Assembly: GCF_004664715.2 (NCBI RefSeq)
Contig: NC_051075.1
Location: 35,193,495-35,257,494, forward strand
Direction: 5' to 3'
Source of the DNA: Peromyscus leucopus
Taxonomy: Eukaryota; Chordata; Mammalia; Rodentia; Cricetidae
Length of the DNA stretch: 64,000 nucleotides
Shown here one piece after another: positions 35,565 through 46,189 of this stretch. The position numbers and the translations under genes are program-made. How positions within the stretch are numbered: position 1 is the stretch's first letter; each line of letters begins with the position of its first letter. The notes beneath the pieces are model-generated. The model saw only the letters and a list, made by a program, of their open reading frames with translations. It was not told the origin of the DNA and made no database searches.

Positions 35565-37006
35565 GAAGTTGGTATTAGGGACTGGGTAGGGTATTGATGT
35601 GATAGGCCTGACAATGTTTTTGTTTGGAGAATGTGGACTTTGGGATTTTGGATTGGAAAAGCAGTTGAATGCTTCAGGTGGTATGGCATAATGTGCTATA
35701 CTAGTAGGAGCATGGAAGACACTAGTGCTGAAGATGATGTGAACTGTTGGAGCTTTGCTCATGAGGCCTAAAAGGAGAATATGTGTATGTGGCCTGGTGA
35801 TCATTCCTGTGGTATTTTGGCTAAGAATGTGGCTGAATTTTGCTCTTGTCTAAAAAATCTGCCTGAGGCTAAACCAAAGAGTTTTGGTTTAGGTGCTTTG
35901 ACAGAAGAAATCTCAAAACAGCCAATTATTGACTCTGTCATGTGGTTATTAGTCTTCACTCTTATGCAGTTCTATAATGAAAAAGGAGCAAGTTGAGGAA
36001 GGAAAACTACAAATGCAGTTTGAGGAGAAACTGAGCACTAGGAAGTAGAGTGTAACTAAATCCTCTGTTCAATGAGATAAACAGATTAAGGAAAAACCCA
36101 ATGTTTAAATTAAATAAAGAGAGTGGTGACCTAAGGGCAGGATTCCTTATACCTATGCTTCCAATTTGTGAAAAGGAATTAAAGAAAAGTATAGGGTCAG
36201 ATGTAGTGGTCATGCCCTTAATGCCAGAACTCTGGAGACAAAGCCAGGCAGATCTCTGAGTTCAAGTCAAGCCTGGTCTACAGATTGAGTTAGTGAAGGA
36301 AACCATCAGAAACAGAAAGCTGTTGAAAATGTAATTGAATGAAGAACGCATGTTCAGCTTCAGTAAGCAGAAGAATTTGGCAGCTTCAGCCACATGGTTC
36401 TTGCTTTAGAGTCAAAGGATAACAACAAAGGGGTTACAGAATCTCCTTCCAAGACTAAGGAAAGCCTCCAAGGCCAGGCACATTGCATGGGGGATTAGAA
36501 AGGCCATTGCTTCAAGCTGTGAAGGTGAAGCCTGGATTATGTTGGAGACCTCAAGATAATGGAGATGGCAGAGTCATGAAATATCTGCCTAGGAAAGCTG
36601 AAGAATGTGGGTGTGGAAACAGCCCAAGAGAAAGAAGTATGTTGAAGTCAACAAAGCTGAAAGGAGTTAGAAATCTGAAGAACGTTTTGACATCAGCCAT
36701 GGAGATGCAGAATTTGGAATTTGCCCAGCTATGTTTTGGTCTTGTTTTGGTCAGGTATTTCCTCACTATGGTACCTTCTTCCCTTTGGGACTATAATGAA
36801 TAGTCTATGCCATTATATGTTGGAAGTATGTGATCTGTTTTTTATTTACAAGGGATTATAATTAAGATAGTCCCATGAGTTTTCTAAGAGATTTGGACTT
36901 TTAAACAGGTTTGAGATGGTTAAAGACTATGAGGACTTTTGAATTTAGACTACATGCATTTTGCATTATGATATGGTTATAAACCTATGGAGGACAGGGA
37001 GTGAAA
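35565..37006 (+). mobile_element. MT MaLR internal region
   Basis: It begins gaagttggtattaggg just after the 5' LTR and runs through text typical of MT internal sequence (ggcctgacaatg near 35606, agaatgtggctgaattttgc near 35824-35843). Long stop-free stretches are absent. A diverged B1 lies at about 36192-36312. It has no gag, pol or env resemblance, in keeping with the MaLR group. Confidence 0.75.
36192..36312 (+). mobile_element. Diverged B1 SINE in MT internal region
   Basis: Plus-strand B1 text is visible: gtagtggtcatgcccttaatgcc near 36203-36225 as the head, then aggcagatctctgagttcaag near 36246-36266 and gcctggtctacag near 36271-36283. It is shortened at the 3' end. Confidence 0.7.
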
Positions 37007-37351
37007 TGTGGTTGTTGGAATGAAAATGGCCCCCATATACTCAAAGAGAATAGTATTATTGTAGGTGTAGCCTTGTTGGAGTAAGCATGTACTGTGGGAT
37101 CGTCTTTTTGAATGCTGTGAACATGTGTTGCTGCCATTGGTTAGTAAAGAAGCTGCTATGACTTATTGCAAGGGAGAATAGAGCCAAGTGGGAAGTCCAA
37201 GCAAAGATATTGGCAGAAGGAAGTCACAGTCAGAGGAGACATTGAGCACTTGCCAGGGGAACAAGATGTAACAAAATACAGGTAACACCATGAAGCCACA
37301 TGGCAAAACATAGATTGATATAAGTGCATTGAATTAAGTTGTAAGATTCTT

Positions 37352-37567
37352 AATTTCAGGGTAGTGTGTTCATGCCCCATGTTGGGCACTAACCATAGCC
37401 AGAAGTTTTCCTGTGTCCTGCCTGGCCCACAGTTGCTTATAAAATAATCACTCAGAGGCTTAATATTAATTATAAACTATCTGGTCTATGGTTCTGGCTT
37501 CTTGGTAGCTAGCTCTTTCATCTTAAATTAATCCATTTTTATTAATCTATGTTTTGCCACATAAAGC
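37352..37567 (-). mobile_element. Inverted LTR 3' half plus primer-binding site
   Basis: Read on the minus strand, 37563 down to about 37392 is the 3' half of the same LTR family (gtggcaaaacatagatt, aagagctagctaccaagaag, gtgattattttataagc). It is followed by a primer-binding site at 37374-37391. The preceding plus-strand LTR piece already contains the first ~50 bp of this half, so a simple inversion of the 5' LTR is not enough to explain it. Confidence 0.7.
37374..37391 (-). promoter_or_regulatory. Retroviral primer-binding site, tRNA-Lys1,2 type
   Basis: The minus strand reads TAGTGCCCAACATGGGGC. It matches the tRNA-Lys1,2 primer-binding site TGGCGCCCAACGTGGGGC at 15 of 18 positions, and the three differences are all transitions. 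It lies directly beside the inverted LTR end, the right place for minus-strand cDNA priming. Confidence 0.7.
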
Positions 37568-37944
37568 CTAAAAAAGCTTTTAAAAAAGAGAGCTTCTAGA
37601 CCCACAAAAATGGTAGTCAAGTACAGTTTCTTGGTAAGCACATGTTTTCAGATAGCCTGTGCTTGCTACAAATACACGGTTCCTTCAAGAGACAGTTTTC
37701 TGGTTCATGCTGGTTATATAGAGGGCTGTTTCAAGAGGTCCTACTACTGAGAACTTAAATGAGGTTTGTGGGCAATGTGCTGTAAGCTGCTTGGTAACAG
37801 CATGAACCTGCTGCTTCCCAGTGAGTTTGGGCAGTGAGCAAAGCTCTCAGAGTTGGTAGTGAATGTATCTCTGCCATGTTGAGAAGCTGAACTAGATGGA
37901 GCTTTGTCCTAGCAGCATAGCTTAACAGTTTAAAAATTCTCATG

Positions 37945-38227
37945 AATGATCTGGCTTTTAGAGCCCATTACCTATGGCGGAATACCTTGCAAAGCCTTGA
38001 TGCAGGGGGAGGGGTTAGACCTACCTCTACTGAATACACCAGACTTTGCTGACTCTCCATGGGAGGACTTACCTTTTCAGAGAAGGGAATTGGGGTTGGA
38101 TTGAGGAGGAAGGCAGGAGGTGGGGAACAGAAGGAGAGAAGAAAGCGGATCTGTGGTTGGTGTGTAAAATGATTAAAAATTTCTTAATAAAAATTTTTAA
38201 AAAATAAATAAAATATATAAATAAAAA
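37945..38227 (+). mobile_element. LINE-1 3' tail inside the ERV
   Basis: A terminal LINE-1 3' UTR is visible: tagagcccattacctatgg near 37959-37977, agccttgatgcagggggagg near 37993-38012, actctccatgggaggactta near 38052-38071, then a purine-rich stretch, gtggttggtgtgtaaaatg and an A-rich end. No clear TSD was found. Confidence 0.6.
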
Positions 38228-40200
38228 CTATCCTGGTTAAAAAAGGATTAAAACCTACAATAAAACAGATTCAGATGAAAAAAAAAAACTCTGAACCTCT
38301 AAACAGTTTACAGTGTATCTAAAAAATATACCTAGTATTGAAAGAGAGAGGAAAAGGAGTATAGGCAGTTATATAAAGAAATAGATATTTAAAAAATAAA
38401 GTCTTTAAAGAGACAGTAGAAGTAATATAAAAGTTAAGCCACATAAGGATGGAAAATACACAGAGAGTTTGGATTATGTATGTTACTGTATTTCCTTTGA
38501 TTTTTTTTTTTCTGCTAATGAGCTAACCTCAGAGAGATGTTTTATTTTAAAGGCTGATAAGTTAAACCAACATATATATTTCAAAGGTATTTTGACTTCA
38601 AAATTTGGGTCTAAGGATATGTTGCTTTGGAAAAGCAGTTCTGTTTTTGTTTCCACAGAAGATAAGATCCTGTGAATCGCTTTCAGGTTAATAAGGTTTG
38701 ATCTAGCAAGACCCTTTGAAAAATCTCCAATGGGAACAGATGGCCCAGATGATCCAATATTTCATAGCACCTCTGTTGCAGTTTCTTCTGAGTTCTGCAT
38801 CCAGAAAGGCTTCAAGGCTCTGGCTGAGATGATCAGCCTCACAGACTACTCCAATCGGGACTTGAACATAATCTTAATTTTCCTTTGGGTCCCCATAAGA
38901 TTACAAGTAACCCCCCAATCAGCAGGAAGTAGGATATATAACTATGCCTACATTCCTTAAAAAATTATGGATATTTGTCATTTGTTTAGGGTTGTTGTTT
39001 AGAAATTATTATAGATAATGGTCAGAAAAAAAGCTGAAAGAAGATTAGATTCAGGGATCTCATTCTAAAAAGAAAAAGGGATATAGAAATTATAGGATAA
39101 AAGTATAGATTATTGAATCTACTTTAATCCAAAAAACTATTAATCTTTCATATTTTACATTAGTATGGATTTTGGTTTATTGATACAAATTTAAAGTTAA
39201 TTTTGTTGTGCTATATATATATACATATACATATGTATATATAATCTTGTTTAAGTTATTATGTTTATGCAACTCATTTAAAAATTGTAATGTAGAGTTA
39301 AAAATACAAACTAATAATCATCTACAATAGTTAACTTATAGTCATATTAATTAGGTTTTCTAGATATGCAAAGATATAGTTCAGATGGATAGGTAATCTT
39401 CACACACTTCAAAGATCTACAGAATATGGCATTTAAAATATTTTAAGAATACAGACTTTTTTCGAGAGTGAGACCTGTCTGCTCTTGGCAGCATCAATTT
39501 ACTTCAAAGAGGAAGATGGGCATTGAAGACACTCCATGTGGAGTTTATCTTCTTCTTAGCAAAACTGGCCATTTGTGCAAGAAACTGCTCTTGCCTGGAC
39601 TGCTTGACAGTATACTATATAAATTAGACATACAGAACTCATATGAAAGCAACCACTAAACTCTGTCAAAACAAGGTGAGATGGTCCTCCAGATTCCTGC
39701 TTCACAGAAGAAACTGCCAGACATTCTGCAGGACCCAGAGAAAGTGATAGATGAAATTTGCCATTAGACAGAACAGTCCTTCAAATTTCCTCCTTCACTG
39801 GAAAGTGTGCCAGAGGCTCTAGGCCTGTAGGCGGAAGATAGATGTCCCTACATTACAGAAGAACGTTGGGTGACTATCTAGGCAGCCAGATGTCCCTGTC
39901 ATTCCTAGAATTTTGGAAGTTGCTTACAATGCACTTCATATTTATTCAGGTAATTATATCCTTCTGGGATCTTTGATGGAGTTGAAAACTACATAGTTAT
40001 AATTATAATTTTCCTTTATCATGATAAAAGATAAGTCAAATATAAATCTTTAGATTCACAAAATAGAATAGATGATAGAATATTTTCTTTAATTTTGATG
40101 AATATAAATATACTAGATATTGTAACTGTAAGTCTTGCTTGATAACTGTTTTGTTATATGTAATTTTACTATTTTAAAATTAAAATCATCCTTTTTGATT
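38228..40200 (+). mobile_element. ERV internal-like non-coding region
   Basis: This occupies the position between the LINE-1 tail and the 3' LTR. No open frame longer than about 76 codons exists, and no retroviral protein motif was seen. The part near 39680-39960 looks like old ERV-internal sequence with decayed coding potential. Assignment rests mainly on position between matched LTRs. Confidence 0.45.
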
Positions 40201-40217
40201 AGACAGAAGAAGGGAAG
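40201..40217 (+). promoter_or_regulatory. Polypurine tract before the 3' LTR
   Basis: Sixteen of seventeen bases (agacagaagaagggaag) are purines, and they end directly at the TG of the 3' LTR. This is the expected place for plus-strand cDNA priming and confirms the element's orientation. Confidence 0.75.
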
Positions 40218-40581
40218 TGCTGTGGAATGGTCTTTCTGTGAATATGTGTTGCTACTATTGGTTAATAAAGAAGCTGTTCTGGCCTGTGGTAAGGCAGGAT
40301 AAGAAGCAGGTGAGAAATCCTAGAGAGATACAGGGAGAAGAGGGCAGAGTCAGGGAGATGCCAGTCCACTGCCAAAGGAGCAACATGTCACCAAACAGGT
40401 AATGCCACAGCCATATGACCAAAAATAGATGAATAGAAATGGGTTAATTTAAAATGAAAGAGCTAGTTATCAAGAAGCCTGAGTCATAGACCAAATAATT
40501 TGTAATTAATATGAAACCTCTGAGTGATTATTTTATAAGCTGCTGGGGGCCAGGCCAGACACAGGAAAACTTCCAGCTACA
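40218..40581 (+). mobile_element. ERV 3' LTR, complete
   Basis: The 364-bp LTR runs from TGCTGTGGAATGG to CCAGCTACA. It contains attggttaataaagaag near 40257-40273, a purine-rich gagaagagggcagagtc near 40333-40349, and gtgattattttataagc near 40524-40540. It is related to the LTRs at 16686-17071 and 56279-56590. Confidence 0.85.
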
Positions 40582-40884
40582 AGCTTGGCCTTGTTGGAGG
40601 AATTATGTCAATGGGGGTGGGTTTTGGGTTTTGAAGTTTCAGAAGTTCAAACCAGGCTCAGTGTTAATCTCTCTTCCTGCTGCCTGTTAATCCAGATATA
40701 GAACTCTCAGCTACTTCTCCAGCACTGTGTATTCCTGCATGCTACCTTGTTTCCTGCCCTAAAAATAATGGACTAAACTTCTAAACCTCTAAGACAACCC
40801 CTATTATTATGTTTTCCTTTATAAGAGTTGTTGTGGTCATGATGTCTCTTCACAACTATAAAATCCTAACTAATACAGTCTCTA

Positions 40885-41120
40885 ATGTCACGTTCTAACA
40901 CTAATAGTAAATACTGTGACAATTACATATGGGTAACAATATTTAAGCAGAACCTACAAATACATGCTCTCTGTGTATTCTGTACAGTCTTTATATAAGA
41001 AGGGTTACAACTCAGAGATAGGATTTTCCACTGAAAATGCTAATAAACTAAAACAAATTTTCTTTTTCTTAATACCAATAGAGAGATCACAATAATTACA
41101 TACACACACACACACACACA

Positions 41121-41210
<90 letters not shown>

Positions 41211-41318
41211 TACACTATAGCAGTTTTAGAGAAAATTGTCTCAACTATAGCATACATTTCTAAATATCCCACATAATAAAATTGGACAACTACAATATTC
41301 TCTCAACAGATGGACATC
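40885..41318. other. Unclassified spacer with (AC)n-(AT)n
   Basis: No gene is recognised. A compound microsatellite, (AC)n at 41102-41162 and (AT)n at 41162-41204, occupies the centre. Confidence 0.6.
41102..41204. repeat. Compound (AC)n-(AT)n microsatellite
   Basis: AC units change to AT units at 41162 without a break. A short taca interruption lies near 41127-41130. Confidence 0.95.
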
Positions 41319-41694
41319 TGCGGTAGTTTGAATGTAATTGACTCTATAAGTTCACAGGGAGGTGCACTATTGGGAGGTGTTGTCTTGTTAAAATAGGTGT
41401 GGCCTCATAGGAGGAAGTGTGTCACTGTAGGAACAAGCTTTGAGGTCTCCTATGCTAAAGATTCTGCCCAGTTTTTCAGTTCACTTCCAGTTGTCTGTGG
41501 GGATCAAGATGTAGCGTCTTCTCTACTTCCAGCTTTTTCTCCAGCACCATGTCTTCCTGCATATCATGTTGCACCATGATGATAATGGACTAAATCTCTG
41601 AAAATGTAATCCACCCAAATTAAAAGTTTTTCCTTTATAAGAGTTGCCATAGTCATGGTGTCTCTTCACAGAAATACAAATCCTAACCATGACA
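41319..41694 (+). mobile_element. MT-type MaLR solo LTR
   Basis: The 376-bp element starts TGCGGTAGTTTGAATG and ends CTAACCATGACA. Perfect 5-bp flanks ACATC lie at 41314-41318 and 41695-41699, the usual TSD length for MaLRs. It contains ggaggtgttgtcttgtta, gcaccatgatgataatggac and ttcctttataagagttgcc. Confidence 0.9.
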
Positions 41695-41699
41695 ACATC

Positions 41700-42008
41700 T
41701 CTCATGTTTAAATGGGTACATATATGCACACAAACATACACTTTCAGATTTACAAAGACATGTGCACAAATACTCATACTTTTTGCAAACTGCATATGTG
41801 TGGCGGAATAATAGATTCTCTGGTCATCAAGAATTGATTCATTTAAAAAATCCATACCTAAAAATATTTCTCTTTCTTCTCATGTCATATTTTCTCTTCC
41901 TTTCATTCTCATTCCAACAAAATTTGTTGTTTCTATACTCTACAACTTGACTGCTGCTCTTGCATGTTTCTAGAAAGCCTCACCTGTGTTGATAGAAAGC
42001 ATCACACA

Positions 42009-42074
<66 letters not shown>

Positions 42075-42784
42075 CATATATATATGAATTTTTTGTGGTC
42101 TGATATCATTTCATCAAAAAATATCATCCCTTATTAATTCAAGTTGCACTAATAATTTATTATATATTAGTATTGCATTCATCAGTGGACAATTACTTGA
42201 TGTTATCAAAAGATAAGTTTTTAGTTACTAAGAAAAAAAATAGATGAGTGTTTAAAGTTTTTCTTTCTTTCTTTCATTTTTTCCTCTGGGAAGCAAGAAA
42301 TTAATTCTTCTTAGATGCCTTTTCCTTAGTATTGGTTGGGAGGAGCAGAAAACATTGTTGTATAGATAGAAAATTGTTACAGGTCTCATAGTCATTGGTA
42401 GAAAATGGGAGACAAATATGGAAAAATAGACAGAATATCAAAAAATATGTTAAATAGAGATGTTTTGTTTCAAATATTAAGGGAAATTTATATGTTAGAA
42501 ACAGATATTTAAATTTTTATAGAAATTTTGTACATAAAGTATATGCTATCTTTTAAATTTATATAAAATAGTAATTTTTTGACTATTTTAACCTCTGTTT
42601 TTAGCGTTATGATTGAAAATGTATGGTTTTCATACATCACTTTATTCCTTTTAATACAATCATGATTAACTGTGTGAATGTGGATTATTATGTCCCTTTC
42701 ATCTTATAATTTATACTCTCATTTTCTGACAACACAGCAGACTGAGTCACTCAGATGGCAATCCTCTTGAAGAAATTAAAAATA
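41700..42784. other. Unclassified AT-rich sequence
   Basis: No gene or named repeat was recognised except (AT)n at 42012-42068 with a perfect 24-bp palindrome beside it at 42069-42092. Confidence 0.5.
42012..42092. repeat. (AT)n with adjoining 24-bp palindrome
   Basis: About 57 bases of AT units (42012-42068) lead into a perfect 24-bp inverted repeat (42069-42092) whose arms are aaaattcatata and its complement. Self-pairing is likely in single strands. Confidence 0.9.
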
Positions 42785-42797
42785 TATGGGAAAATTA

Positions 42798-45712
42798 CCA
42801 TATTTGTCTTTCTGAGTCTGGGTTACCTCACTCAGGATGATTTTTTCTAGATCCATCCATTTGCCTGCAAACCTCATGATGTCATTGTTTCTCTCTGCTG
42901 AGTAGTAGTCCATTGTGTATATGTGCCACAATTTATTTATCCATTCTTCAGTTGAAGGGCTTCAAGGTTGTTTCCAGGTTTTGGCTATTACAAACAATGC
43001 TGATATAAACATAGCTGAGCAAGTGCTCTTGTAGGATGATTGAGCATTTCTTGGGTATATGCCCAGGAGTGGTATCGCTGGATCTTGGGGGAGATTGATT
43101 TCCAATTTTCTAAGAAAGTGCCATATTGATTTCCAAAGTGGTTGTACAAGCTTGCATTCCCACCAGCAGTGGAGGAGGGTTCCCCTAGTTCCACATCCTC
43201 TCCAGCATAAAGTGTCTTCAGTGTTTTTGATCTTAGCCATTCTGACAGGCATAAGGTGGTATCTCAGAGTTGTTTTGATTTGCATTTCCCTGATGATTAG
43301 GGATGTTCAGCAATTCCTTAAATGTCTTTCAGCCATTTGAGTTTCCTCTGTTGAAAATTCTCTGTTTAGTTCTAAAGCCCACTTCTCAATTGGACTGTTG
43401 GTCGTTTTGATGTCTAATTTCTTGAGTTCCTTATATATTCTGCATATCAGTCCTCTGTCACATGTGGGGATGGTGAAGAACTTTTCCCATTCTGTAGGCT
43501 GTCGCTTTGCCTTTTTGACCGTATCCTTTGCTCTACAAAAGCTTCTCAGTTTCAAGAGATCCCATTGATTGATTGTTTCTCTCAGTGTCTGTGCTACTGG
43601 TGCTATATTTAGGAAGTGATCTCCTATGCCAATGTGTTTAAGACTCCTTCCTACTTTCTCTTCTAGCAGGTTCAGAGTAGCTGGATTTATGTTGACGTCC
43701 TTGATCCACTTGGACTTAAGTTTTGTGCACGGTGACAGATATGGATCTATTTGCAGCCTTCTACACGTTGATATCCAGTTATGCCAGCACCATTTGTTGA
43801 AGATGCTTTCTTTTTTCCATTGTACACTTTTGGCTTCGTTGTCAAAAATTATATGTTTATAGGTGTGTGGGTTAATGTCAGGGTCTTCAATTCAATTCCA
43901 TTGGTCCACATGTCAGTCTTTATGCCAATACCAAGCTGTTTTTATTACTGTAGTTCTATAGTAGAGCTTGAAGTCAGGGATTGTAATGCCTCCAGAGGAT
44001 GTTTTATTGTACAGGCTTCTTTTGGCTATCCTGGGTTTTTTGTTTTTCCATATGAAGTTGAGTATTATTCTTTCCAGGTCTGTGAAGAATTGTGTTGGTA
44101 TTTTGATAGGGATTGCACTGAATCTGTAGATTGCTTTTGGTAAGATTGCCATTTTTACTATGTTAACCCTGCCTATCCATGAGCATGGGAGATCTTTCCA
44201 TTTTCCGACATCTTCTTCAATACATTTAAGGAATTGCTGAACATCCCTAATCATCAGGGAAATGCAAATCAAAACAACTCTGAGATACCACCTTATGCCT
44301 GTCAGAATGGCTAAGATCAAAAACACTGAAGACACTTTATGCTGGAGAGGATGTGGAACTAGGGGAACCCTCCTCCACTGCTGGTGGGAATGCAAGCTTG
44401 TACAACCACTTTGGAAATCAATATGGCACTTTCTTAGAAAATTGGAAATCAATCTCCCCCCAAGATCCAGCGATACCACTCCTGGGCATATACCCCAAGA
44501 AATGCTCAATCATCCTACAAGAGCACTTGCTCAGCTATGTTTATATCAGCATTGTTTGTAATAGCCAAAACCTGGAAACAACCTTGAAGCCCTTCAACTG
44601 AAGAATGGATAAATAAATTGTGGCACATATACACAATGGACTACTACTCAGCAGAGAGAAACAATGACATCATGAGGTTTGCAGGCAAATGGATGGATCT
44701 AGAAAAAGTCATCCTGAGTGAGGTAACCCAGACTCAGAAAGACAAATATGGTATGTACTCACTCATAGGAGGATGCTAGATGTGGAACAAGGATGACTGG
44801 ACTGCTACCCACATCACCAGTGAGGCTACCTGGGAAACAGGATCCCAAGAAAGACACGGAGAAATGGATGAGACCTACATGAACATCCTGGACATGAGTG
44901 GGTGCAATGAAGGGCGAGGGTAGAGGGAAAGAGAGTGGGAGATCTCAGCTGGATCAAGAAAAGAGAGAGAGAACAAATAATAGGAGACCATGGTAAATGA
45001 AGACCACATGAGAAAAGGAAGAAACAAAGAGCTAAAGAGGCCCACAGAAATCTACAAAGATACCCCCACAAAAGACTGCTGGCAATAGTTGAGAGACAGC
45101 CAGGACTGACCTACTCTGGTGATGGGATGGCCAAACACCCTAATGGTTATGCCATAAACCCCATCCAAAGACTGAGGAATCTGGATGCAGATATCCACAG
45201 CTAGGCCCCAGGTGGGGTGCTGGGAGTCTAATTAGGAGAAAGAGGAGGGTTTATATGAGCGAGAATTGTTGAAACCAAGGTTGGATAAAGCACAGAGACA
45301 AATAACCAAATGAATGGAAACACATGAACTATGAACCAAAGACTGAGGGGCCCCCAACTGGATCAGGCCCTCTGAATAGGTGAGACAGTTGATTGGCTTG
45401 ATCTGTTTGGGAGGCATCTAGGCAGTGGTACCAGGTCCTGTGCTCAGTGCATGAGTTGGCTGTTTGAAACCTGGGACTTATGCAGGGACGCTTGGCTCAA
45501 TCTGGGAGGAGGGGACTGGACCTGCCTGGACTGAGTCTATCAGGTTGATCCCAGTCCTTGGTGGAGACCTTGATCTGGAGGAGGTGGGAATAGGAGGTGG
45601 GCTGGGGGGAAGGGGAGGGGGGCAGGAAGGGAGAGAACAAGGGAATCTGTGGCTATTATGAAGAACTGAATAGTATTGTAAAATAAAAAATAAAATAAAA
45701 TATAAAAAAATC
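42798..45712 (+). mobile_element. Young LINE-1 with 528-bp inverted-repeat arms
   Basis: The insertion ends at the right in a poly(A) tail (about 45678-45712). Flanks TATGGGAAAATTA are identical at 42785-42797 and 45713-45725. From 44222 to the tail it reads plus-strand: ORF2 C-terminus and a complete 3' UTR. From 42798 to about 44221 it reads minus-strand: ORF2 from near its C-terminus back through upstream coding sequence. The ORF2 C-terminal segment is therefore present twice, at 42798-43325 and, reversed, at 44222-44752, around an 896-bp single-copy part. I counted about three differences between the arms. Confidence 0.9.
43326..44221 (-). pseudogene. LINE-1 ORF2 segment downstream of the RT core, minus strand
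   Basis: The single-copy loop of the inverted repeat encodes well-kept LINE-1 ORF2 sequence on the minus strand, including the [17 protein letters not shown] segment and an [12 protein letters not shown] segment near 44000-44160. The stop-free stretch continues past the junction at 44221 into the reversed right arm, giving a chimeric open frame (43913-44509). It has no start context of its own and cannot give functional ORF2. Confidence 0.8.
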
Positions 45713-45725
45713 TATGGGAAAATTA

Positions 45726-46189
45726 AATTTAATTTAATTAAAAAAATACAAGTTGTAATGAATTCTGCCAATGGAAAAGCAGAATATACCCAAGGGGACT
45801 AGAAAATATAGATGTTTGACATTTGCTCAGAAACCCCATAAAACTTGATGCGAAACTTAAAGAAATAACACAAGGTAAAAGAAAGAATACTGCAGAAAAC
45901 TGAGGGTCTGAATTAAGTAAGCATTTTATTTAGTGTCTGAAGAGTCATAAAGGAATAAGGCTTTAAAGAAGCCCCTATGGAGATTCACACAGGCTATGAA
46001 TGTGTCTGTGAACCTTGTAAGAAATGGGGATAAAAGGGCACTTAATAATGTAAGCTCTAAGGTAAGAGAGGAATGCATTCACACTATCATGTTGATTCTA
46101 GTGGGTCAATAAACAATTTAATATAGAAGACAATAATATATAGAAAGAACCTTGTTCTTAAGTATCGTAGTATCATAGTTTGTTTTTAG
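45726..46189. other. Unclassified AT-rich spacer
   Basis: No gene or repeat family is recognised. Confidence 0.5.

Larger units (their letters stand above)
37090..40581 (+). mobile_element. 3.5-kb non-autonomous ERV inserted in the MT 3' LTR
   Basis: The insertion is bounded by LTR ends TACTGTGGGATCG at the left and TTCCAGCTACA at the right, with 6-bp flanks AGCATG (37084-37089) and AGCTTG (40582-40587). The left LTR is incomplete (37090 to about 37352) and runs into an inverted LTR half. The right LTR is complete (40218-40581). I see no gag, pol or env frame in between, so it is internally deleted or non-autonomous. LTR style and 6-bp TSD suggest a class II, possibly mys-like, element; this name is a guess. 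Confidence 0.75.
35206..40877 (+). mobile_element. Full-length MT-type MaLR retrotransposon, split by an ERV
   Basis: The 5' LTR (35206-35564) starts TGGTGGTTTG and ends AGAAGACA. The internal region is 35565-37006. The 3' LTR is in two halves, 37007-37089 and 40582-40877, around an inserted 3.5-kb ERV. Flanks GTCTCTA are identical at 35199-35205 and 40878-40884. Without the ERV the element is about 2.2 kb, as expected for a non-autonomous ERVL-MaLR, which codes for no protein. The 5' LTR alone shows the sequence that should join the two 3' LTR halves. Confidence 0.85.

Noticed and set aside
42962..44561. Two identical-looking peptides on opposite strands, taken at first as two genes
   Set aside because: They are the two inverted arms of one LINE-1 insertion and encode the same ORF2 C-terminal segment.
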